This document shows positions 1 through 4,988 of a stretch of 5,542 bases of DNA, piece by piece (position 1 is the first letter of the stretch; every line of letters begins with the position of its first letter). The notes under the pieces are model-generated. The model ran no database searches and had not been told where the DNA came from. It saw only the letters and a program-made list of their open reading frames with translations. Both the position numbers and the translations under genes were made by a program. Source of the stretch: Solirubrobacterales bacterium (GTDB taxonomy: Bacteria > Actinomycetota > Thermoleophilia > Solirubrobacterales > Solirubrobacteraceae); the NCBI GenBank assembly GCA_025963955.1, contig JAOPZU010000487.1, positions 1 through 5,542 on the forward strand, read 5' to 3'.

Positions 1-222
1 CCGGATGACCGCCTGGGCGCGCTTGTGGTCGCGCGGCGACGCGAGACCGAGGAGGTAGGCGGCGTGCGCCTCGGCGTCGCGGCTGGCGGGGCCGTACTCG
101 CCGTCGGGGACGAGCGACGAGGAGCCCTCCTTCAGGGTGATGATGTGGCGGATCGCGCGCTGCAGGACCTTGACGTCGTCGCCGTGGGTGTACGGGGTCG
201 TCAGGGCGATGGTGCGTGGCAT
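1..222 (-). CDS. Probable endolysin, N-terminal peptidoglycan-binding domain (partial)
   Basis: The first 74 residues are visible and the frame stays open to position 1, so the catalytic part lies outside the window. The N-terminus fits a peptidoglycan-binding domain 1-like fold: 'GDDVKVLQRAI' (residues 14-24; the family's 'G.dVk.lQ..L') and 'PDGEYGPASRDAEAHAAYLL' (39-58; the family's 'dG.fGp.T..Av..fQ...G'). In phages this domain holds the lysin on the cell wall; here it would come before the catalytic domain. No signal peptide or membrane span is seen, so export would need a holin or another route. Location after the tail fibre and two membrane proteins supports a lysis gene. Alternatives are a virion-associated lysin or a non-catalytic wall-binding protein. 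The domain call is moderately sure; 'endolysin' is inference. Confidence 0.6.
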   Translation of the reverse strand, partial: MPRTIALTTPYTHGDDVKVLQRAIRHIITLKEGSSSLVPDGEYGPASRDAEAHAAYLLGLASPRDHKRAQAVIR

Positions 223-228
223 GGGTGA

Positions 229-234
229 CCTCCT
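229..234 (-). promoter_or_regulatory. Strong Shine-Dalgarno sequence of the putative lysin
   Basis: AGGAGG followed by TCACCC and ATG on the minus strand gives a 6 nt spacer. It is the closest match to the anti-Shine-Dalgarno sequence in the window and fixes the start at 222. Unlike the preceding overlapping genes, this gene has its own efficient initiation site after a gap. Confidence 0.8.
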
Positions 235-263
235 GGGTCGGGGGTGCGACGGGGATGAGGGGT

Positions 264-338
264 CTGCCGGCCGCACCGCGACGCCTCCCGTCGCGGTGGG
301 CCAGTGGGGGGCCCGCGAACGTCGCGGCGGGCCGGCAG
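264..338 (-). other. Structured intergenic segment, possible three-way RNA junction
   Basis: The 117 nt gap between the GAF gene and the lysin holds nested inverted repeats. Outer arms 264-272 and 330-338 pair perfectly over 9 bp. They enclose a 10 bp hairpin (274-283 with 289-298) and a 6 bp hairpin (313-318 with 322-327). In the minus-strand transcript this forms a closed three-way junction that begins 2 nt after the GAF stop codon and ends about 29 nt before the lysin Shine-Dalgarno sequence. The motif CGTCGCGG occurs twice on the plus strand (289-296 and 320-327), and both copies can pair with the same arm at 276-283, so alternative folds are possible. High GC makes some pairing expected by chance, but the nesting fills most of the gap. 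Confidence 0.45.
274..298 (-). terminator. GC-rich hairpin, possible terminator or processing site
   Basis: A perfect 10 bp stem (274-283 with 289-298) closes a 5 nt loop that reads GGAGG in the minus-strand RNA. It lies in the gap after the GAF stop. There is no U tract downstream; hairpins without one are often proposed as terminators in actinobacteria. It could end part of the tail/GAF transcript, stabilise its 3' end, or reduce read-through to the lysin. The exposed GGAGG loop resembles a Shine-Dalgarno core but no start codon with a real frame follows it. Confidence 0.4.
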
Positions 339-339
339 G

Positions 340-852
340 TCAGGTGCCGTGCGTCAGCTCGGCGATCAGGCGAGAGGCCTGGTCGGCGAGGCGTCGCAAC
401 CGGATCTGGTGGCCGCGACGGAACGCCTGCGGCCTCGGACCGAACCCGGCGAGCGCACCGATCGGCTGCCCGTCGAGGTGGATGGGGGCGCCGGCGTAGG
501 CGCGAACGTCCTCAAGGGCGAGGCACGCCTTGATGTGGGGCGCCTTGAGCGTGTCGGGGGCGATGAGCGGTTCGTTGTCCGCGACGACGTAGGCGCAGAC
601 GCTCATCGCGAGGTCGACGCGGTCGCCGGGGTGGATCGTTGGGCAGTCGCCCCACGCCGCCTTCACGGTCTGGTCGGTGGCGGTGATGATCGTCAGCACG
701 CCGCACGGGGTGCCGCAAACCGTTGCGGCCTTGTGGCACAGCTCGAGCATCTGTGGCGGGGTCGGAAGGACTGCCCGGTCTGCTGCGGCGGCGGCTTGGG
801 CGCGGGGGCCGGCGGCTATGACGGCGGCAAGGTCGGGGGGCAGGTCAGGCAT
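340..852 (-). CDS. Stand-alone GAF-domain protein
   Basis: The 170-residue product begins with an Ala/Pro-rich stretch (1-32) followed by one GAF domain (about 33-165), a small-ligand or redox-sensing fold usually found in signalling enzymes. Supporting segments are 'GVLTIITATDQTVKAAWGDC' (51-70, the 'a.l.lid.d...~ka..G' strands), 'MSVCAYVVADNEPLIAPD' (83-100, the 'S.Ca......plvv.D' motif), 'VRAYAGAPIHLDGQPIGALA' (116-135, 'irfYaGaPl....G..iG.L.v') and 'RLRRLADQASRLIAEL' (151-166, the final helix). No HD, kinase, GGDEF or other output domain is attached. Six cysteines (39, 46, 50, 70, 86, 110) are many for this size; their spacing does not clearly match free-methionine sulfoxide reductase. 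The ATG at 852 has AGGA about 9 nt upstream. No role for it in phage growth can be read from the sequence; sensing the host state before lysis is inference. Confidence 0.85.
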   Translation of the reverse strand: MPDLPPDLAAVIAAGPRAQAAAAADRAVLPTPPQMLELCHKAATVCGTPCGVLTIITATDQTVKAAWGDCPTIHPGDRVDLAMSVCAYVVADNEPLIAPDTLKAPHIKACLALEDVRAYAGAPIHLDGQPIGALAGFGPRPQAFRRGHQIRLRRLADQASRLIAELTHGT

Positions 853-1402
853 CGTTGTCCGTCCTGTCGGTCGAGCGGCGCCCCTGCCCCCGGGCGTCGA
901 GCTGCGCTCGGAGCGAGGCGACTTCCTTGCGGAGGTTGTCGAGCTCGTGGCGTAGCTGGATGCGCTCGGTCGCCCATCCGGCGCGTTCGGCGGCGTGGTC
1001 GTTGATGAGGGCGTGCCGCCGGTCGGACTCTTCCGCGAGTAGCCGGGCGGCCTTCGCTTCGGCGATGGCGGTCGCCGCTGCGGCCTCGGCTGCTTGGGCG
1101 CGGGAGTCGCGGACCTCGTCGCGCATCCGCTGAAGCGCGTTCTCGACGTCGGTGGCCTGGTCGCGCTGCATCCGGGCGAAGGACTCGTTCGCCTGGGTCA
1201 GGACCGAGGCGGCGTCCGCCTGGATCTTCTCGGTGGTGGCGTCGAGCTGCTTGCCTTGCCGGTTGGCGAGGAACAGGGCGACAAGGCCGCCGCCGCCGCC
1301 GACGGTGCCGATGACGACAAGGATGGCGGCGATGAGGCCGCCGTTGATGCCACCGGAGCCGCCTGCCTGCGCGAGCAGAGCCGTTAGCTCGATGGCGAGC
1401 AT
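845..1402 (-). CDS. Membrane-anchored coiled-coil protein
   Basis: The 185-residue product has one hydrophobic segment at about residues 22-46, unusually rich in glycine ('GTVGGGGGLVALFLA', 32-46). It is followed by 'NRQGKQ' and then an almost unbroken Ala/Glu/Arg/Gln-rich helix (about 50-170), a predicted coiled coil by heptad-like spacing (for example 'LRHELDNLRKEVASLRAQL', 150-168). The tail is polar (171-185). The positive charges after the span put the coiled coil in the cytoplasm by the positive-inside rule. It starts with ATG 4 nt after the previous stop, with only a weak Shine-Dalgarno sequence, so coupling is likely. Its TGA lies inside the first codons of the GAF gene (8 nt overlap, ATGCCTGA). 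It has one span and a long tail, unlike most holins. It might be a holin-like or anti-holin protein, or a scaffold for the GAF protein; the function is not known. Confidence 0.8.
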   Translation of the reverse strand: MLAIELTALLAQAGGSGGINGGLIAAILVVIGTVGGGGGLVALFLANRQGKQLDATTEKIQADAASVLTQANESFARMQRDQATDVENALQRMRDEVRDSRAQAAEAAAATAIAEAKAARLLAEESDRRHALINDHAAERAGWATERIQLRHELDNLRKEVASLRAQLDARGQGRRSTDRTDNDA

Positions 1403-1406
1403 CGCG

Positions 1407-1790
1407 CTACCCGATCGGTTTGCCGTCGACCGTCACGATGCGGCCGTCGCGGACAACGGGGCGCTGCCCCTGGAAGACCATCGCCCGGAACTGGTCGCGG
1501 ACCTCGGTCGTGACGGTGACGTCGCTGCCCTGGTCGATAGTGGCGGGGCAGTCGCGGATCGGCAGGAGCTTGTCGGCGCGCTGCACCCGCTGGACGCGAT
1601 GCGCCCCGGACTGGGAGGCGTCGGCCCACTGGTAAGCGCGGGTGATGTTGCCGCCGTCGCACAGGTTGATCCCGGAGCGGCGATTCTGGTCGTTGACCGC
1701 ACCGGACAGAAGCCAGACGGCGATCGCGACGACGATGCCGGAGGTGATCGACGCGACCGCCGCCGCAGCGATGAGCGTGTTGCGGGTCAT
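1407..1790 (-). CDS. Single-span membrane protein, possible lysis-region protein
   Basis: The 127-residue product starts MTRN and has one hydrophobic segment at about residues 5-32 (ends 'GIVVAIAVWLLSG'), either a signal anchor or a long signal peptide. The rest is soluble: 'NRRSGINLCDGG' (37-47), a helical stretch (49-73) with 'RVQRVQRADKLLPIRDC' (65-81), and a beta-rich end (90-127) with 'RDGRIVTVDGKPIG'. There are only two cysteines (44 and 81), both after the span and so able to form a disulfide if the C-terminal part is outside the cell. I do not recognise a named family; small anchored proteins with such 'C...N..RAY' segments occur between tail and lysin genes in actinophages. It is followed after 4 nt by the coiled-coil membrane gene. 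Options are a holin accessory, a host-envelope-interacting protein or superinfection exclusion; none is proven. Confidence 0.75.
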   Translation of the reverse strand: MTRNTLIAAAAVASITSGIVVAIAVWLLSGAVNDQNRRSGINLCDGGNITRAYQWADASQSGAHRVQRVQRADKLLPIRDCPATIDQGSDVTVTTEVRDQFRAMVFQGQRPVVRDGRIVTVDGKPIG

Positions 1791-1797
1791 GACGGTG

Positions 1798-1803
1798 CCC
1801 CCT
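1798..1803 (-). promoter_or_regulatory. Ribosome binding site overlapping the tail-fibre stop
   Basis: On the minus strand the sequence reads TAGGGGGCACCGTC followed by ATG. The AGGGGG core lies 7 nt before the start of the 127-residue membrane protein and shares bases with the TAG stop of the tail-fibre gene. This decides the start at 1790 and suggests reinitiation by ribosomes ending the fibre gene. Confidence 0.6.
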
Positions 1804-2944
1804 ACTGGACGCGGCTGAGCGAGCCGGTCTTCGTCGTAAATGTGCTTGCCGTGGTGGCCTGCAGAGTGACCGAGACGAAGACGGACCCGGACAGGTTCAC
1901 TGCGGTCGTCACGTTTGCGGCAACACCCGCGTCCGCTGCGTTGGTGCCCACTACGAGGCCGCCGTCGACGCCGACGAGTCCGCTGCTCCCAGCCGTCAGC
2001 ACCCGCAAGGTGCCGGAGTAGTAGAGGTGGTAGTTGCTGCCACCGGCGCTTGAGGAGTTGATCACGGAGTAGACCGTGTCGGCGGTCGTGCCAGCGGTCC
2101 CGACGCGCACCCGTAGAACTTCTTGGCTGTTGCCCGTGATACCGCCCAGAGTGATGAGGAACGCGCGCCCGAGGGCGAGGCTCGCGGCGGGCAGCGTTCC
2201 CTGCGCGACGATCGTCTCCGTCGTCGTCGAGCCGCGGTTCGTCAACGTCATCGTCGGGAAGAGGGCTGTCGCGTCGAAGCCGGCGGCCCACTTCACGCCC
2301 AGGGCGGACGCGGCGTCGACCGTCAGGACTTGCCCGTCTGCGGTGCCTACCGCGAGCCGGGCGGGGGTGTCGTCGGCACTTGCGACGATGAGGTCGCCCT
2401 TGGCGTCCACCAGCGTCTTCGCGAGCGCGTTGGTGATGCGCGTGTCGTTGCCGGCAGCGGCGGTGCCCGCCACGGTGCCAAGCGCACGCAGTGCTTCCGT
2501 GGTCGAGGAAGCCCCGGTCGACGGCTTGAGCGTAGTGTTGACCTTCGCCGCGGTGACGGAGTCATCCAGCGGGGTGCGCTGGTCCGACAGGCGCGCGTCG
2601 TTGCCTGCGGCCGCCTGCTGCGCCCCCGTACCGAGGGTGCGGAGGGTGCCGGTGCCAGCGGGTCCGTCGACGGTCTGCGTCGGGTTGACCGTGATCCAAC
2701 CGGTGCCGTAGTCGTAATCGAGGTTCCCAGCGCTGGCACCTGACGAGTGGTAATAGAACCGCCCCGTGATCCCCGGAGTTCCCGCCGTCGACACAGGCCG
2801 CGAGCTCGTCGGCCCTTGGGCGCACTGCGCACCCAGCGCCTCGACCATGTCCTGCACGTTCCCGATCGACGTTCGGAGCTGCTGCACCGGGTCGGCGGCA
2901 AGCGGCTTGATCAACCCGAACCGGGCGGTAGCGGAACCGGGCAT
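1802..2944 (-). CDS. Tail fibre protein
   Basis: The 380-residue protein is likely the trimeric host-recognition fibre at the baseplate. A short helical N-terminus (about 15-40) follows 'FGLIKPLAADP' and probably docks to the gpI-like protein. Residues 60-88 ('GRFYYHSS', 'NLDYDYGTGWITVN') match a small beta motif common in phage fibres. Two copies of 'LR.LGT.A..AAAGND.R' lie at 101-118 and 152-169, a motif typical of fibre shafts. 'LVDAKGDLIVASADDTPARL' (178-197) with 'VGTADGQVLTVDAASALGVK' (199-218) is another well-known fibre block. Residues 221-380 are beta-rich, Ser/Thr/Gly-rich and nearly free of charge, with 'RVRVGTAGTTADT' (278-290), and are the likely receptor-binding tip. There is no peptidase or chaperone domain at the C-terminus and no fibre-assembly gene follows. 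It directly follows the gpI-like gene, as P2 gene H follows I. Confidence 0.85.
   Translation of the reverse strand: MPGSATARFGLIKPLAADPVQQLRTSIGNVQDMVEALGAQCAQGPTSSRPVSTAGTPGITGRFYYHSSGASAGNLDYDYGTGWITVNPTQTVDGPAGTGTLRTLGTGAQQAAAGNDARLSDQRTPLDDSVTAAKVNTTLKPSTGASSTTEALRALGTVAGTAAAGNDTRITNALAKTLVDAKGDLIVASADDTPARLAVGTADGQVLTVDAASALGVKWAAGFDATALFPTMTLTNRGSTTTETIVAQGTLPAASLALGRAFLITLGGITGNSQEVLRVRVGTAGTTADTVYSVINSSSAGGSNYHLYYSGTLRVLTAGSSGLVGVDGGLVVGTNAADAGVAANVTTAVNLSGSVFVSVTLQATTASTFTTKTGSLSRVQ
2438..2644 (-). repeat. Diverged repeat pair in the tail-fibre shaft
   Basis: Two coding repeats of 18 codons lie at 2591-2644 and 2438-2491, 153 nt (51 codons) apart. Their products are LRTLGTGAQQAAAGNDAR and LRALGTVAGTAAAGNDTR, with 13 of 18 residues the same. 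Both are followed by a polar stretch. Such units are typical of trimeric phage-fibre shafts and are places where fibre genes recombine and change length. Confidence 0.7.
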
Positions 2945-3567
2945 CAGGACACCCGGCTCTCGAACGCGGCAATCGACGCGTAACCCGCTTCAGGGCCAGA
3001 AGCGATCGTTGAGCCCATGTAGAACGTCTCCATTTCGCTGATGATCCAGCCGACAAGCACCTGCACCGTCAGCATCAAGCCGACGGGTTTGGCGGCGACG
3101 ATGTCCGCCACCGTTTGCGCCGGAGACGGCGTCTCGGCCGCATAGGTCACGACCCTCAGCGCGTAAGGGTCACCCCCGTCCCGCTCGAACAGCGACACCC
3201 TGCGGGTGCCGGTCAGGTGGGACTGGGCGGCGGCGATGATTGCCGCTGGCGTTCCGCGCTGGAACCCGTCGGTCGCGTCGATGCGGGCACGCTGCTGCGC
3301 ATCGGTCAGCGACGGGATCGTCCGAACCCCGGCGAACATCGCAAGCCAGCCCAACGCGCCGGCAGGGGCCCGATCCAGGTCAAGCAGCGACGAGTAGCCG
3401 GGTCCCGCCGGCGAGTCCCGCACGAACTCGTACGGGTCGAACATCGTCGCCAACGCGGCGCACAGCACCGCCCACGCGTAGTCGTTCGTCGCGTCCTGGT
3501 AGGCGAGCGGCGCGGTTCGCTGGTAGTACAGCTCGCTAGCGAACGGGGTAAGCGGTGGCAGGCTCAC
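2944..3567 (-). CDS. Tail protein I-like baseplate protein (P2 gpI family)
   Basis: The 207-residue product resembles P2 gpI, the baseplate protein that connects the J ring to the tail fibre. The supporting segment is 'LLDLDRAPAGALGWLAMFAG' (residues 61-80), the family's 'dp..cPa.lLpwLAw..gv', followed by 'LTDAQQRARIDATDGFQRGT' (87-106), the family's 'ls...qR.li..a....r.GT', then 'PAAIIAAAQSHLTGTRRV' (107-124), where a helix carries 'aI..A....L.G...V'. A C-terminal beta portion follows (about 137-173). The start is GTG at 3567, overlapping the J stop as GTGA. No clear Shine-Dalgarno sequence is visible in front of it, so translation is probably coupled to J. Its own TGA shares one base with the ATG of the tail-fibre gene (TGATG). 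Confidence 0.82.
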   Translation of the reverse strand: MSLPPLTPFASELYYQRTAPLAYQDATNDYAWAVLCAALATMFDPYEFVRDSPAGPGYSSLLDLDRAPAGALGWLAMFAGVRTIPSLTDAQQRARIDATDGFQRGTPAAIIAAAQSHLTGTRRVSLFERDGGDPYALRVVTYAAETPSPAQTVADIVAAKPVGLMLTVQVLVGWIISEMETFYMGSTIASGPEAGYASIAAFESRVS

Positions 3568-4985
3568 GGGGCGGTCACCGTGCCGCTGACCGACCCAGAG
3601 CGCGGAAGGGGGGCGTACCCCGCCAGCGGGATATCGGTGTTGGACGTGTAGCCCGTAACCGTCCCGGCCGTCAGGTTCGTGGTGATGTCAATTGCTGCGC
3701 CGCCAGGCGTCGCAGCGATCTGGAACGTGTTCGTGGTGATTGTCCGGGCGTAGTAGGTAGTGCCCGCAACGATCGGGGCGCCGCCCGTGATCCCGGCGAA
3801 CGTCACCGGCTCATCAACGACGAAGCCGTGGCCGGTCGCGGTGAACACATCCGTGGATGCGGACGCGGTCACCATCTGCCGCTTGCCGACCGTGAGGCTT
3901 GTGACGTAGTTCAGGCCGGCGACCGAGTTCAGGACCGCGATCAGTTCCCAGTACCGGACGCTCGTTTGCTGCTTCCAGTCCTGCTGCTGCCCGTAGGGCG
4001 TCTGTCCCCACGTCGCAGGCGACAGGTAGCTCTGCACCGCCGCGACTGCCGCCGCCTGCACCGTCACCGGGTCGAAGCCCTGGAACGTCACCGCCGTAAA
4101 GCGAACGTCGAGCGTCGTGTACGTCGGGTCGATCACTCGGACGATGAACGTCGCCTCGCGCCTCGCCTGTAGGTCGGCGTCGACCGCTGCCTTGACCAGC
4201 GAGGACACTGCCTCCCCCGCCGCGTCCACGACCGCGACGGTGAGGTACCGGGCGTTGTTCGTCGATCCGTCATCAGGGTTCAGGCCGTCGAGCGCGACCG
4301 CCCGGGCAACCCCTGGGATTCGCCGCGCAAAGATCTCGGCATCAGCCGGCAGGATCAGGCGCGGCGCGAGCGTCGTGAGCTCGGTGCGCAGCCGGTCCTG
4401 ATAGTCCGCGTCAGATTCGCCGTCGACGCCCGAGGTCGTGACGCTGTTCAGGCTGATCGACGCGTACTCCACCCCGGCCGTCACGGTCCGTGCGACATAG
4501 GACACCGCGTCGATGAACTCGACCGGGCCCGTGAGTCCCGATGTATCGAGGCCCGTCAGGACCGCGACCAGGGTCACCGGTCCGGTGGTTGAGCCGGGCG
4601 GCACGATGACGTCCTGCGCGACCCTGAACGCGTACAACTGGTCGCCGGTGCGACGGAGCCCAAAGATAGTTCCGGCGGGCAGCGTGTAGCCGGCGTTGTC
4701 CTTCATCGTCACGACGCCGTCGACCGACGCTGAGGACGGGTCGATCGATGGGAGCTCGAGGATGCTGCGGCCGAAGTAGCGGAAGATCGCGGACGGCACC
4801 GCCCCCGTCAGGACCGCGACCTCGTAGGCCATCAGCGCTACAGCCTCGATGAGCCGCGCCTCGGGCATGCCCTCCGTCGGCACCCAGCCGGGGACACGAT
4901 CGGCCATGTAGGCGAACGCGAGCTGCTGAAGATCGTCCGGTGACGGGACGTTCTCTGCTTGCGGAAGCGGAACATATTCGGGCAT
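3564..4985 (-). CDS. Baseplate J family wedge protein
   Basis: The 473-residue protein matches the P2 gpJ / Mu gp47 / T4 gp6-like Baseplate_J family, which forms the wedge ring linking the baseplate hub to the tail fibres. The N-terminus is helical (residues 15-78). The beta-rich section includes 'AGYTLPAGTIFGLR' (98-111), the usual 'v..d.G..iPaGt.f....' element. The hallmark 'GVDGESDADYQDRLRTEL' lies at 186-203, followed by 'PADAEIFARRIPGVARAVAL' (213-232). The end, 'TDIPLAGYAPLPRSGSVSGT' (450-469), is the typical C-terminal strand pair. Between 'LTVGKR' and this end lies an additional beta-rich segment of about 75 residues (371-447), annotated separately. The ATG at 4985 lies 3 nt after the gp25-like stop, with GGAGG at 4996-5000 inside the previous gene. 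The stop overlaps the next start as GTGA. Its place between gp25-like and gpI-like genes agrees fully. Confidence 0.93.
   Translation of the reverse strand: MPEYVPLPQAENVPSPDDLQQLAFAYMADRVPGWVPTEGMPEARLIEAVALMAYEVAVLTGAVPSAIFRYFGRSILELPSIDPSSASVDGVVTMKDNAGYTLPAGTIFGLRRTGDQLYAFRVAQDVIVPPGSTTGPVTLVAVLTGLDTSGLTGPVEFIDAVSYVARTVTAGVEYASISLNSVTTSGVDGESDADYQDRLRTELTTLAPRLILPADAEIFARRIPGVARAVALDGLNPDDGSTNNARYLTVAVVDAAGEAVSSLVKAAVDADLQARREATFIVRVIDPTYTTLDVRFTAVTFQGFDPVTVQAAAVAAVQSYLSPATWGQTPYGQQQDWKQQTSVRYWELIAVLNSVAGLNYVTSLTVGKRQMVTASASTDVFTATGHGFVVDEPVTFAGITGGAPIVAGTTYYARTITTNTFQIAATPGGAAIDITTNLTAGTVTGYTSNTDIPLAGYAPLPRSGSVSGTVTAP
3645..3875 (-). other. Extra beta-rich domain inserted near the C-terminus of the Baseplate J protein
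   Basis: This covers about residues 371-447 of the Baseplate J protein. It starts near 'TDVFTATGHGF', continues with 'VDEPVTFAGITGGAPIVAGT' and 'TYYARTITTNTFQIAATPGG', and ends near 'TAGTVTGY'. This layout ('f.atgHG...gdpV.f......p...gttYYv....tntFq.a.tpGG.ai..t') recurs in many phage structural proteins and is often described as similar to the FCCH domain of ubiquitin-activating enzymes; that name reflects a structural similarity, not ubiquitin chemistry. In ordinary Baseplate J proteins the 'V..l.v...' strand runs directly into the 'D..l.gya.LP..G' ending, so this block looks inserted. It may decorate the baseplate rim or bind a neighbour or cell-surface glycan, which is inference. Confidence 0.6.
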
Positions 4986-4988
4986 GGG

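Noticed and set aside
223..339. A promoter for the lysin gene in the intergenic gap
   Set aside because: No -10 or -35 like hexamers with sensible spacing are visible on the minus strand; the gap is GC-rich and dominated by inverted repeats.
340..852. GAF protein as a free-methionine-(R)-sulfoxide reductase
   Set aside because: That GAF subfamily has a characteristic cysteine arrangement and a conserved 'HIACD'-like segment; six cysteines are present here but I cannot match them to that pattern.
304..1005. Long plus-strand open frame opposite the GAF and coiled-coil genes
   Set aside because: It is Arg/Gly-rich low-complexity sequence without a domain pattern and runs antisense to two well-supported genes; a typical shadow in high-GC DNA.
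1152..2021. Plus-strand open frame of 289 codons opposite the membrane-protein genes
   Set aside because: It crosses the boundary of three minus-strand genes, has no recognisable domain, and changes composition where the opposing genes change, as expected for a shadow frame.
1407..2291. Reading the 127-residue membrane gene as a longer protein starting near 2291
   Set aside because: The added N-terminal part is Arg/Asp-rich out-of-frame translation of the tail-fibre gene; the ATG at 1790 has a good AGGGGG site and begins directly with a membrane span.
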